Origin: Turicibacter sanguinis
Lineage (GTDB): Bacteria; Bacillota_I; Bacilli_A; MOL361; Turicibacteraceae
Direction: 5' to 3'
DNA: 64,000 nucleotides
Assembly (NCBI RefSeq): GCF_013046825.1
Contig: NZ_CP053187.1
Location: 279,501 to 343,500 of the forward strand
Under the pieces are notes generated by a model that was given only the letters and a program-made list of their open reading frames with translations, did no database searches and was not told the DNA's origin. Below are positions 31,646-40,380 of this stretch, in pieces; position 1 is the first letter of the stretch; every line of letters starts with the position of its first letter. The position numbers were made by a program, and so were the translations under genes.

Positions 31646-33952
31646 TTAAATAATTGCAAACTCAACTTCACAGTCCCCAAACTGCCCGCTTCTAATCATC
31701 ACATCCCCCATTCCCTTACCTGTCGTTTTCACATAAATCGCAGCTGCTCCTCCAACAATGGCTGGTGCATGACCAACCAATTCAATCGGACCTAGCGTTT
31801 CAACTCTTAAACTATCAAATGCATACGGCAACACATTCCCATTCTCACACCTCACCTGAACCACAATTCGATTTATCTCATACGTCTCATGAAGAGGCAC
31901 CACCTCATAATCAGCCTTTGCCACCAACCTTGGATTTCTCACTGATCCCAAGCACTTCGTCTTCACCAACTGTCCACCTTTATATCCTTCTAGTCGATAT
32001 ACCGTGTGCGAATCTTTGAGATTTCCGACATACTTTCCATACATCCCCATCTCTTCTTCAACACTAATGCCATATCGAAGGATGGCAATCGCCATTCGTA
32101 ACTTATAGCGAGGTGGTAAATTCATGCCATGCATCGAAGATGCCATCAACACCTTTTTAACATTATCAGCATCCCACTTCGTCATTCCTTCCTCTTCCTG
32201 AAGCATATCTCCAATCAAATCATCAATTAAAATAGGAGGATGCTTCAAATACTTAAACTCCCTGTGATTTGGATAAAATCCTTTAATTAACACATCATTC
32301 TTAAATAAATTTACATAATCACAATTTGTAAACACATAAATCGGACCGAGTATCCCACCAGCATGCTCCCCAATATTAAAGCTTGTTCCGACCTCCATAA
32401 CGGGAATCTTTTCTTGCTGTGAAGCATAAACAAAAGCTGATAACTTTGGAATGCGATTAAAATCAAGCACCCCGTGATAACACATGCCATCGCCACTTCC
32501 AAACTCCATATGCGTTGGATAATCAAACAAACAGCATCCAATAGCTCCACTTATTCGTTTACTTCCCATCATCTTATTCATCACTTTAACATGACGCATC
32601 GCCTGCTCTAATCGCTGTTCCTCATTATCATAACGTTTCGTCGGATACATATGACCGGTATGGGCACTGACTAAATAAGGAATCTTCGAATCCTTTACCA
32701 CCTTTTTCGTACTTAAGAGTGGCGCATTTGAAAAATCATCAAACGTGTAAACATCTTCAAATAATTGAGGATGCCCAAACTGACCTCCACCTCCCGTTTG
32801 ACGAGTCGGATCCAGGTCATGAGCGAGTAGATTGGCCTTTGTATAAAGGGACTCGTCATCAGATGAATCATTAACTCCCACTCCCCAAAGCACAATGCTT
32901 GGATGATTTCGGTCCCTTAAAATCATATCCTGAACATTTTGAAGCATTAAATAGTGCCATGATTCACTCTCACCAACAGATTGCCAGCCTGGAACTTCCT
33001 CAAAAACTAATAATCCCAGTTCGTCACAACGATTTAAAAAATGTTTCGACTGCGGGTAATGAGACGTTCGTACCATATTCAACCCGAGTTCCTGCTTCAA
33101 AATTTCTGCATCACGCTCTTGTAATAATCTTGGCATCGCATCCCCAACACCGGGGTAACACTGATGGCGACTTAATCCAACCAATTTCACTAATTGATCA
33201 TTTAAATAAAACCCATCACTTCTAAACTGTGCATCTCGAAATCCAAAACGAGTTGACGCCACATCGATGACTTCATCTCCTTTTTTCAATCGAACCTCAA
33301 CCGTATATAAATAAGGATGCTCTAAATCCCAAAGTTTTGCCTGCTTCATCAACGTCGTTAAATGAACCACCTTCTGATTTAAAATAGGTACCTGTATCGC
33401 ACGAACAACATTTTTTTCATGCGAGATCATGACATCAAGTTTATCAACTGACGTTGTCGATGATAACGTCACATCGACGTCGATAACCTTACTTGCTGAT
33501 CCGCGTACAAAAATATTTTCAATGTAAACAGATGAGACTCGCTTCAAATAAACTTCCCGATACATCCCCGCATAAGTTAAATAATCAATCACGCCTCCAA
33601 ACGGTGGAATATGCGCTTGCTCGGCACCATCGACCTCTACCTTAAGCTCGATATCACCTGAGGGAATTTCGACCTCAAATGGCGTATAGCCACCCTCATG
33701 ATGAAAAATCAACTCATCATTCACAAAAACTTTGGCCGTTGTCGCCACCCCATCGAATGTTAGGAAAAAACGTTCCCCTTTAAATCTTGGCGCAAGGCTC
33801 AATGATTTACGATAAAGACTCTTGAATTGGTATGCCTTTGCGTCTAAGTAATTAGGCGGCATCATCGTATGAGTATGAGGAATTTTCACCAATTCCTCTT
33901 CATGTCCATCATATGAAAAATACCAATCATCTAGAAATTCGACTATTCTCAT
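31646..33952 (-). CDS. Glycoside hydrolase family 2 protein with substituted catalytic residues
   Basis: 768 aa with the GH2 order: sugar-binding beta-sandwich, Ig-like domain, TIM barrel (about residues 240-500) and a C-terminal extension. The barrel has the family landmark NMVRTSHYPQSKHFLNRCDELGLLVFEE. At the acid/base site, where GH2 enzymes have NE(S/P), it reads WGVGVNDSSDDE (Asp 362, codon 32867-32869). At the nucleophile site, where relatives have SEY-NGHM, it reads VSAHTGHM (Ala 430, codon 32663-32665). So it may be inactive, binding or regulatory. No signal peptide. GAGGG 8 bp upstream selects ATG 33952 over an earlier TTG (33967) and ATG. Confidence 0.85.
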   Translation of the reverse strand: MRIVEFLDDWYFSYDGHEEELVKIPHTHTMMPPNYLDAKAYQFKSLYRKSLSLAPRFKGERFFLTFDGVATTAKVFVNDELIFHHEGGYTPFEVEIPSGDIELKVEVDGAEQAHIPPFGGVIDYLTYAGMYREVYLKRVSSVYIENIFVRGSASKVIDVDVTLSSTTSVDKLDVMISHEKNVVRAIQVPILNQKVVHLTTLMKQAKLWDLEHPYLYTVEVRLKKGDEVIDVASTRFGFRDAQFRSDGFYLNDQLVKLVGLSRHQCYPGVGDAMPRLLQERDAEILKQELGLNMVRTSHYPQSKHFLNRCDELGLLVFEEVPGWQSVGESESWHYLMLQNVQDMILRDRNHPSIVLWGVGVNDSSDDESLYTKANLLAHDLDPTRQTGGGGQFGHPQLFEDVYTFDDFSNAPLLSTKKVVKDSKIPYLVSAHTGHMYPTKRYDNEEQRLEQAMRHVKVMNKMMGSKRISGAIGCCLFDYPTHMEFGSGDGMCYHGVLDFNRIPKLSAFVYASQQEKIPVMEVGTSFNIGEHAGGILGPIYVFTNCDYVNLFKNDVLIKGFYPNHREFKYLKHPPILIDDLIGDMLQEEEGMTKWDADNVKKVLMASSMHGMNLPPRYKLRMAIAILRYGISVEEEMGMYGKYVGNLKDSHTVYRLEGYKGGQLVKTKCLGSVRNPRLVAKADYEVVPLHETYEINRIVVQVRCENGNVLPYAFDSLRVETLGPIELVGHAPAIVGGAAAIYVKTTGKGMGDVMIRSGQFGDCEVEFAII

Positions 33953-34029
33953 CAGCATATCCCTCAAACTTCATTTTAATATCTAGTCTTATTCTAACCG
34001 TTCGTCCGTATTTTAAATCAAATATAAAT

Positions 34030-34062
34030 TAAAAAGACCAATCTTTACGACTGGTCCTTTTC
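34030..34062 (-). terminator. Terminator of the AhpF-like gene
   Basis: Minus strand AAAAGGACCA-loop-TGGTCTTTTT, 10 bp after the stop. Confidence 0.82.
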
Positions 34063-34071
34063 TATATTCAA

Positions 34072-35742
34072 TTAAGCGATGAAATTAATCATATCCTGGA
34101 TTGATTTTGATCCGAATGTTACTTTTTCATCGTTGATGATCATACATGGTACTGACATGACTTTGTGTTTTGTTTTTAATTCTGGGAAGTTTGCGATGTC
34201 TAACATTTCTGTTTCAACGTTTGGATTTTCAATCGCAATACGTTGTGCTCCGACTACAACGTCTGGACATAAGTGGCATGATAATGACACGGCAACTTTA
34301 ATGTTAACTTTTTTGTCGATTCCTTTGATTGCTTCTAAAACAGATGCATCTAATGCTTGTCCTGGTCCAGCTAAATTATAGATAGCTAATAAGAATGAGT
34401 TTAACTCATGTCCACCAGGTACTCCGTGGAATTTAACTCCTGAATATTCTCCATCTTTATTTAATAAGGCAACCACTGGATATTTATCGGCATTTACTTT
34501 TTCTTCTAGAGCTTGGTCTTCACCTTTAATTTTCACGACTGCTTCTAACTTATCACCTAAGTTTGCAATATCAATCACAAGGTCACGTAACTCGATTGAT
34601 TTTTCGTTAGATGGATCCACGATTGTTACTAAAGTCACGTTATTTTCCATACGACTTAAAACGGTTCCGATTTGTTCACGTAAGGCATCATTTAATAAAG
34701 CTGAACGTCCTCCAACTGGAGCCGCTTTTGGCGCTTCAGGTTGTTTAACTTCTTGTTTAGGAGCCTCTTCTACAACTTCTTCTTCAACAATTCCTAAACG
34801 TTCTTTTTCATGAGCTACGTATTTTTCAGCTTCTAAAGAAGCGATGGCTCCATCAGATACAGCTGTTACAATTTGACGTAACATTTTTGGACGTAAGTCT
34901 CCGGCTGCATAAACTCCTTCTACACTTGTGTGCATATTTTCATCCGTGATGATATATCCTTGACGGTCCATATCAACTAAACCATTAAATACTTTTGTTT
35001 GTGGCACGTATCCTGCAAAGATGAAGATTCCAAAAGTTCCATCCTCTTCTGACGCTACATGCTCAAAAGTTTCTCCCGTTTGATTATTGATGAATTTTAC
35101 TCGACGTAATAATTCGTCCCCAGTCGCTTCTACTACTTCAGTGTTGAATTTAACTTCAATTTTTGGATGAGCTAATACTTTATCAGCGATTGTTTTTGCA
35201 CAAGTGAATTCAGGTTCACGGGCGATAACTGTTACTTTACGAGCGAAACGAGTTAAGAAAATCGCTTCTTCAGCTGCTGCAAATCCAGCACCAATCACGA
35301 ATACTTCTAAACCTGTATAGAACTCACCATCACAAGTTGCACAGTATGCTACCCCACGTCCACGATATTCTGCTTCACCTGGGAATCCAAGTTGTCGTGG
35401 AGTTGCTCCAGTTGCGATGATCACTGAACGCGTTTGGAAATCACCATTTGTTGTTTTTAAAACCTTAACTTCACCTTCTAAGTTAGCTTCTAAAACTTCA
35501 GCTTGAGTAAATTTCACACCGAAATCTTCAGCTTGCTTATGCATTTCTTCCATTAACTTTGGTCCTGTTGTGTGACGTACCCCTGGGTAGTTCACGATTT
35601 CATTTGTTGTTTTCGCTTGTCCCCCAGCAGAACCTTGCTCTAACACTAACGTTTTCATTTTCGCACGTCCAGAATAAATTCCAGCAGACATCCCAGCTGC
35701 TCCAGCACCAATAATAATAACATCATAAATTGTTTTATTCAT
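34072..35742 (-). CDS. Thioredoxin reductase fused to AhpF-type thioredoxin-fold domains (permuted AhpF homologue)
   Basis: 556 aa. Residues 1-310 are a thioredoxin reductase: FAD motif GAGAAG (12-17), redox CATC (134-137), NAD(P)H motif GAGFAA (151-156), AAGD near 285. A Glu/Pro/Ala linker (about 315-350) leads to a tandem thioredoxin-fold domain with SLSCHLCPD (Cys 489 and 492), like the N-terminal part of AhpF. In AhpF the order is the reverse. Homologues with this order are known next to ahpC in anaerobes and thought to reduce AhpC. ahpC lies 750 bp upstream on the same strand. The protein should pass electrons from NAD(P)H to AhpC. Confidence 0.9.
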   Translation of the reverse strand: MNKTIYDVIIIGAGAAGMSAGIYSGRAKMKTLVLEQGSAGGQAKTTNEIVNYPGVRHTTGPKLMEEMHKQAEDFGVKFTQAEVLEANLEGEVKVLKTTNGDFQTRSVIIATGATPRQLGFPGEAEYRGRGVAYCATCDGEFYTGLEVFVIGAGFAAAEEAIFLTRFARKVTVIAREPEFTCAKTIADKVLAHPKIEVKFNTEVVEATGDELLRRVKFINNQTGETFEHVASEEDGTFGIFIFAGYVPQTKVFNGLVDMDRQGYIITDENMHTSVEGVYAAGDLRPKMLRQIVTAVSDGAIASLEAEKYVAHEKERLGIVEEEVVEEAPKQEVKQPEAPKAAPVGGRSALLNDALREQIGTVLSRMENNVTLVTIVDPSNEKSIELRDLVIDIANLGDKLEAVVKIKGEDQALEEKVNADKYPVVALLNKDGEYSGVKFHGVPGGHELNSFLLAIYNLAGPGQALDASVLEAIKGIDKKVNIKVAVSLSCHLCPDVVVGAQRIAIENPNVETEMLDIANFPELKTKHKVMSVPCMIINDEKVTFGSKSIQDMINFIA

Positions 35743-36491
35743 TTTTATTTCCTCCTTATAATTCTTCTCTTCTTATAGTTATTGTGATTAAACGTAGTGA
35801 AACCAAGAGGGAGTTTTATAGCTATTCTTGGCGAGATTTTTTGAGCTTTAGAATAGCTTAATCCTTTAGGGAATCCCGGAGATTTAAAATTTCTGTTGAA
35901 CTCGTTCAACTTAGAAATTTTTCTCTGGGGATATTTCCTCCATTATCCACATTTACATTCTCTTATCTTAAATGATGAGTCGCACACCTCTTCATTTAAA
36001 TGCTTCTTTATTTTTTCGTTATTATAAATAACGATCAAAGGGACTTAAATCAGTTCCTCTCATCACACATTTATAATGAATATTACAATATTATACAATT
36101 TTATTGAAATCATTTTCTATTAGTATATTTATAAGAATAAGGAGGAAATCTCCTTATTCTTATAAAATGTTACAAACCTCTTGATTTACCTAGCCTGATT
36201 ATAGCTTTGTTTTATACATCACCTATCAGGACTTTGTATAAAGGCCTATCTACAAATCCAGCTTCGATTGGCAACACACTGGTAAAATTCAATAGCCACT
36301 TGTGTCTCTGACACTACGGGCTCTTATCATTTTCTGCGTGTGTTAAGCGCCAATCTCAGCTTTTTATAATCAATCTAGTTTCATCGAGCAACATCTCTAT
36401 AAAGTTCTTCTCCCTCTCCTTGTTCACAATTCGAACAATCCGGTGAGAATTCACTTTTACGAGATGATAACCGCTCGACTCAACCTTTTTC
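35743..36491. other. 750-bp structured spacer between ahpC and the AhpF-like gene
   Basis: No convincing open frame. It contains a hairpin at 35887-35920 (AAATTTCT-TTGAAC / GTTCAA-AGAAATTT), a perfect 14-bp inverted repeat at 36131-36163 (ATAAGAATAAGGAG / CTCCTTATTCTTAT), a TTATACA/TGTATAA pairing at 36212-36244 and the long rod structure at 36261-36366 listed separately. A PerR-box-like TTATAATGAATATTA lies at 36071-36085. The spacer is unusually long if both genes form one operon. Confidence 0.6.
36261..36366. ncRNA. Candidate structured RNA (long interrupted hairpin)
   Basis: Nested pairings in order: GATTGGC (36266-36272) with GCCAATC (36349-36355); AACACAC (36273-36279) with GTGTGTT (36338-36344); AAAAT (36284-36288) with ATTTT (36329-36333); AGCC (36294-36297) with GGCT (36319-36322); GTGTC (36302-36306) with GACAC (36310-36314). 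Together they make one rod with near-symmetric internal loops. On the plus strand AGC and T5 follow. It matches no riboswitch class I know. The strand is uncertain. Confidence 0.45.
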
Positions 36492-37055
36492 TTATAGCTT
36501 ACCTACTAAGTCTAAGCTTGGTGTTAATGTTTCTTGTCCTGGTTTCCATTTTGCAGGGCAAACTTGGTCTCCGTGAGCAGCTACGAATTGAGCAGCTTGT
36601 ACTTTACGGAATAATTCGTCTGCATCACGTCCGATTCCATTGTCATGGATTTCGTAAGCTTTGATAACACCTTCTGGATTAACAACGAAGCTTCCGCGTA
36701 AAGCCATACCTTCTTCTTCGATCATAACTCCGAATGCACGAGTTAATTTTCCAGTTGGGTCAGCTAACATTGGATATTGAATTTTAGCGATTGTTTCAGA
36801 TGCATCAGCCCATGCTTTGTGAACGAAATGAGTATCTGTTGAGACAGAGTAGATTTCGCATCCTGCTTCTTTAAATTCAGCATATTTATCTGCTAAATCT
36901 CCTAATTCAGTTGGGCAAACGAAAGTGAAATCTGCTGGATAGAATACATAAACAGCCCATTTTCCTTTAGCTGCTTCAGCAGTGAATTCTTTGAACTCCC
37001 CGTTTTGATAACCTTGTAATTTGTAATCCATAATTTGAGTACCGATTAATGACAT
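36492..37055 (-). CDS. ahpC: Alkyl hydroperoxide reductase subunit C (2-Cys peroxiredoxin)
   Basis: Reduces H2O2, organic peroxides and peroxynitrite in the cytoplasm. The product is 187 aa, the standard AhpC length. Peroxidatic Cys 47 lies in FYPADFTFVCPTELGDL and resolving Cys 166 in HGDQVCPAKW. The AhpC-type GVMIEEEGMALRGSFVVNP is present. The frame runs up to 37133, but GAGGAGG 8 bp upstream selects ATG 37055. The promoter carries two palindromes (37082-37133). The electron donor is probably the permuted AhpF homologue downstream. Confidence 0.95.
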   Translation of the reverse strand: MSLIGTQIMDYKLQGYQNGEFKEFTAEAAKGKWAVYVFYPADFTFVCPTELGDLADKYAEFKEAGCEIYSVSTDTHFVHKAWADASETIAKIQYPMLADPTGKLTRAFGVMIEEEGMALRGSFVVNPEGVIKAYEIHDNGIGRDADELFRKVQAAQFVAAHGDQVCPAKWKPGQETLTPSLDLVGKL

Positions 37056-37081
37056 TTTACATTCCTCCTCTAAAATAGAAA

Positions 37082-37133
37082 CAGTAATCATTACTGATAT
37101 TAGTATTATAGGCTTTGACTTCTTAAAAGTCAA
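37082..37133 (-). promoter_or_regulatory. ahpC promoter with two candidate operators
   Basis: Minus strand TTGACT (37133-37128), 17 bp, TATAAT (37110-37105), a near-consensus sigma-A promoter. CAGTAAT-C-ATTACTG (37082-37096) is a perfect 7-1-7 palindrome at the start site, the geometry of Fur/PerR-family boxes, matching the PerR consensus only in its core. TTGACTT-N5-AAGTCAA (37115-37133) covers the -35. Confidence 0.7.
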
Positions 37134-37230
37134 TATGATTTCAAAAAAATTTAAAGCTTTTTATTTGACCTAAATACCCTTGATTATTATGAACCCGTCA
37201 AAGTTGTCTATACTCAATTATCTGATAACA

Positions 37231-37274
37231 AAAAAATGAAAAGAATTTAGACTCATTCTAAACTCTTTTCATTT
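37231..37274 (-). terminator. Terminator of the zinc-ribbon membrane protein gene
   Basis: AAATGAAAAGA and TCTTTTCATTT arms with inner TTTAG/CTAAA pairing and a run of T on the minus strand. Confidence 0.8.
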
Positions 37275-37285
37275 AAGTTTCTTAT

Positions 37286-37696
37286 CTATTCTTTTTTTAC
37301 TTTAAGCCAATTTAAAATTTCTTTATTGACATTCGTTAACTCTTCAATTGCTTTAGCCATTTGATAATTTTCTTTTTCAACTTGTACCATCCAATCTAAA
37401 ATCTCTGCTAGCCCTAAAAAAAGAATAATGACTACCATCATTCCAAATCCAATGATACTTGCCATCATTAAATCTTCTTCATGAAGAATTTGACTGAGTA
37501 TCAGAATCAATCCAAACAAAGATCCTCCAATAGCTAAAACTCGCAAACTATTAGCATATGAGCTTAACATAAAAAAAGAGTTTCTCGTTAATTTATCTGC
37601 TGGTACGACATATGCCGTCTTTTTTTCACCACATGCCTGACAAAAATTCGCTTTTTGTCTATTTAATTTTGCACACTTTTCACAGCTCCACTTCAT
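37286..37696 (-). CDS. Zinc-ribbon membrane protein
   Basis: 136 aa. An N-terminal zinc ribbon (CEKCAKLNRQKANFCQAC, residues about 4-21) is followed by two membrane helices (about 52-72 and 82-105) and a charged helical C-terminus (KENYQMAKAIEELTNVNKEI). GGAGG 7-8 bp upstream selects ATG 37696 over 37714. Such small ribbon-plus-membrane proteins are common in Firmicutes and uncharacterised. Confidence 0.75.
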   Translation of the reverse strand: MKWSCEKCAKLNRQKANFCQACGEKKTAYVVPADKLTRNSFFMLSSYANSLRVLAIGGSLFGLILILSQILHEEDLMMASIIGFGMMVVIILFLGLAEILDWMVQVEKENYQMAKAIEELTNVNKEILNWLKVKKE

Positions 37697-37882
37697 TAAA
37701 TATCCTCCAATCATACTAAATTTACCACCATTACAAAAAGATGTCTACTCTTATTCTCAATAATATTCATTTAGATATTTAATAAAATGAGGCAGAACTT
37801 TAAATAGAAAGTACTAACTTTCGTCAACTGGATTTAAACCCCTCCACTTTGTATGAAATAAACTATTTTCCTTATTAATTAA

Positions 37883-37950
37883 TAAAAATCACCTTTCTTC
37901 AAAAAAATAGTAGTCTGAACAACTCTATTATAGAATGAAAGGTGATTTTA
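37883..37950. repeat. 68-bp inverted repeat in a gene-free stretch
   Basis: AAAATCACCTTTC and GAAAGGTGATTTT arms are separated by about 40 bp that hold an inner AATAG/CTATT pairing. No T tail follows on either strand, so it is not an ordinary terminator. The remainder of 37715-38055 shows no gene. It could be a small inverted-repeat element or an RNA structure. Confidence 0.5.
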
Positions 37951-38055
37951 CATTTCTCTCAAAAAAGCTATAGTCTTTAATGAAAAAGAGCATCTGACTC
38001 CATGACTATATCATCTCAGTCATTTAATACAGCTCATCTCTTAATGACACATCAA

Positions 38056-38382
38056 TTAACGTCCTAAATCAATAACATTTTGAACTAGTGCTTTACAACG
38101 TCCGCAAGCTGTCCCAGCTCCCGTTTTTTCTCCAACTTCTTCAACCGTTGTGGCTCCACCTTCAACAGCTGCTACCACATCCGCTAACATCACTTGTTTA
38201 CATCCGCAAACAGAATCTAAAATCGCTTGGATTTTTGGTAAACATCCACCACAAGCTGTTCCAGCTCCTGTCATTTCTTTAATCTCGTCAATCGTACGAG
38301 CTCCCTGAATCATTGCTTTACGAATTGTAATGTAATCCACTTGCTTACAGTGGCAAATCATTTTGTGTGCATGTCCTGCCAT
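38056..38382 (-). CDS. Double BFD-like [2Fe-2S]-binding protein
   Basis: 108 aa made of two tandem copies of the bacterioferritin-associated ferredoxin/NifU-middle type module. Copy 1 is ICHCKQVDYITIRKAM to GTACGGCLPKIQAIL, copy 2 is VCGCKQVMLADVVAAV to GTACGRCKALVQNVI. Each has C-x-C and C-x2-C, so each should bind one [2Fe-2S] cluster. GGAGG lies 8 bp upstream. Standalone gene. Likely an electron carrier or iron-release partner; its proximity to ahpC suggests but does not prove a redox-stress role. Confidence 0.85.
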   Translation of the reverse strand: MAGHAHKMICHCKQVDYITIRKAMIQGARTIDEIKEMTGAGTACGGCLPKIQAILDSVCGCKQVMLADVVAAVEGGATTVEEVGEKTGAGTACGRCKALVQNVIDLGR

Positions 38383-38466
38383 GATTTGATTCCTCCTAAT
38401 AAAAAATAATCCTTTTTATCATAGCATATTTTGTTAGTTTGTCACATCATTTGCAAGATTATTCCC

Positions 38467-39681
38467 CTACTCCAAGTCTAACCAACGAATTAAATCTGAA
38501 CGTTGTTTCATTGAATTCATTCCGAAGAAAAAGAATCTAACTTTTTCCCCTAACTTGTAATCCGAATGAAAAACACCAGCAAAAAAGTGGTGAATCCACG
38601 CCACAAGAGTTAAGTACCGACGTTTTTTTGCATAATCATATTTCTCACTCATCGAGTCAATCGGTGGAAAAATAAACTTCAAAAATCGCTTAAATAACTG
38701 GCGTTCTTCGCGATTATACGCCATTTCTTTAACAATTAAATTCCCTTTTTCACGGAGTCCATGGACCCCGCAATCTAAAATTTCGGTTTCTAAGGCATCT
38801 AAATACTTCAAATTCACATCTGCAATCTCTTCTAATTCCATTGGAATCTTAAAATCAAATAAATCTTCACAACAGCAAAGCATAATTCCTGTAAACGTCT
38901 CAATCTCACACTGACGAATATCTTTCTTAAATTGTGCCCAATCAATATAAGCTCCTTCTTGCTCAATCATCAACACAATATCTGTTAAAAAACGAACGCC
39001 GAATCCATGTGAAGCTGCATGAGAAGCCATATGAATCATTAAATGTAATAAAAAATCATTATAACCGAGCGTTAGTGATCTAACCCCTTCAACCTCAACC
39101 TCGCGAACTCGATTCCAAATACTTTTCTCATACTCAACACATCCTTTAAACGTTCTCTCATGACTAAGCATCCAGTGAACTTCAACCATCGGATAGCCAG
39201 ATTTAATATAGACATCATGTTTTTCGCCTTCTTCTTGATACTTATAATAACCTAAAGACGTTAATAGACTTTCAACTTTTCTCAAATCTTCTTCATGGAC
39301 TAAAACATCTACATCATTCATAGTTCTTAAATCTGGCGCTGGATATAAATAACGCAGTACCACGCCCTTTAACACAATGACCGGAATCTGTGCTTCATTA
39401 AATGAATTTAAAAGCTGGGCGACTTTTTTGATATGTTCCGATTGGTTCAAGCTGCCGAAAATGATATCTTTTTTCCACTTAACTAGCGTGCTTGACTCGA
39501 TATCAAAAGATTCAATATTTCGTTTCAAGGCGGTATACACTAAGCCACTTACCTTATGTGCTTCTGCTTCTTCAATCAACTGATTCCAATCGTTCCCCCG
39601 AAGATTTACGCTTTCAACTGATTGTTTTTTTATTGCAGAAGATAAAAGATTAATAAATTGACGTTGAATTGAATTCATCAT
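38467..39681 (-). CDS. Nucleotidyltransferase-family protein (NTP_transf_5 type)
   Basis: 404 aa. The core VIVLKGVVLRYLYPAPDLRTMNDVDVLV has the LKG and D-x-D pattern of the NTP_transf_5 family, a branch of polymerase-beta-like nucleotidyltransferases of unknown substrate, often near glycan biosynthesis genes. A long helical C-terminal half follows, with a Cys cluster (MLCCCEDLF). The frame starts at 39708, but AAGG six bases before ATG 39681 fits better. Single gene, own promoter. Confidence 0.82.
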   Translation of the reverse strand: MMNSIQRQFINLLSSAIKKQSVESVNLRGNDWNQLIEEAEAHKVSGLVYTALKRNIESFDIESSTLVKWKKDIIFGSLNQSEHIKKVAQLLNSFNEAQIPVIVLKGVVLRYLYPAPDLRTMNDVDVLVHEEDLRKVESLLTSLGYYKYQEEGEKHDVYIKSGYPMVEVHWMLSHERTFKGCVEYEKSIWNRVREVEVEGVRSLTLGYNDFLLHLMIHMASHAASHGFGVRFLTDIVLMIEQEGAYIDWAQFKKDIRQCEIETFTGIMLCCCEDLFDFKIPMELEEIADVNLKYLDALETEILDCGVHGLREKGNLIVKEMAYNREERQLFKRFLKFIFPPIDSMSEKYDYAKKRRYLTLVAWIHHFFAGVFHSDYKLGEKVRFFFFGMNSMKQRSDLIRWLDLE

Positions 39682-39792
39682 CCCCATCCTTTCACTTCTT
39701 GCTCTCATTATTTCATATTATAAAGAGCTTTCTTTAAAAAATTTAGCACCTTTTGTCTTTTTTTATAAAATGCGTAAAAGTTTTTTACAACT

Positions 39793-39816
39793 AAAAAAGA
39801 GGATTCACATCCTCTT
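39793..39816 (-). terminator. Terminator of the two-lipoprotein operon
   Basis: Minus strand AGAGGAT-GTGA-ATCCTCT followed by T6, directly after the stop codon. Confidence 0.85.
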
Positions 39817-40371
39817 CTACAATTCAGCTATACTCCCGTCCTCACCTACAAATAACAGCAATACAATGGGATCATCAGCTCCTTGTTCTTCAAGCTCCAC
39901 TGATTTTAAGGCGACATAATAACCGATTAAATCATCGCCGTAATGTTCTGGCATCTCATCATACATATACACAATATCATCACTAGCTCCATAAACTTCA
40001 ATGGCTAATTGAATGGCATCTGTTCCTGAAAAATCATGCGCGTGCGCATACTCTGAACTTGTATCCTCAGCACTCTCAATCAAAGTTTCAAGCTCCTCAA
40101 TCTCAGGATAATCTTCTAAACTGAGTCCCTCAACTTCAATCAATTCTATCACATTAGCAAGCTCGAGCTCAGCACCACGTGTCTCCCCTAAACCGAGCAA
40201 CATCGCAACATAATCAAGGCTTTCTGAAATAGTGGACTCAACACTTACTTCCTCGACCACATCCAAAGACTCTTGATAATCAAGCGTCAATCCCTCCGCA
40301 CTTTCAAATCGCACAATATTCCCGCTACATCCGGCCAACAACAAAACAGTCAATACGCCTAACCTTTTCAT
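39817..40371 (-). CDS. Acidic lipoprotein of unknown function
   Basis: 184 aa. The signal peptide MKRLGVLTVLLLAGC is one of the shortest possible for a lipoprotein (lipobox LAGC). The mature protein is very acidic, with Glu/Asp-rich segments (IEVEGLSLEDYPEIEELETL), and ends in a small beta-rich piece. RBS AGGGGG favours the second of two adjacent ATGs. It is 6-9 bp downstream of another lipoprotein gene, so the two are an operon. Family not recognised. Confidence 0.78.
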   Translation of the reverse strand: MKRLGVLTVLLLAGCSGNIVRFESAEGLTLDYQESLDVVEEVSVESTISESLDYVAMLLGLGETRGAELELANVIELIEVEGLSLEDYPEIEELETLIESAEDTSSEYAHAHDFSGTDAIQLAIEVYGASDDIVYMYDEMPEHYGDDLIGYYVALKSVELEEQGADDPIVLLLFVGEDGSIAEL

Positions 40372-40380
40372 CATATCCCC

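Noticed and set aside
31765-33225. Plus-strand ORFs of 84 and 108 aa
   Set aside because: Antisense shadows of the GH2 gene; no RBS.
36071-36085. PerR box upstream of the AhpF-like gene
   Set aside because: TTATAATGAATATTA matches well, but it lies 330 bp from the gene in DNA so AT-rich that chance is likely.
36261-36366. T-box, 6S or other known RNA class for the rod structure
   Set aside because: No T-box TGGTACC core, no downstream aminoacyl-tRNA gene, and no 6S-like central bubble could be recognised.
36443-36664. 73-aa plus-strand ORF
   Set aside because: Mostly antisense to ahpC; start region lies in the structured spacer without RBS.
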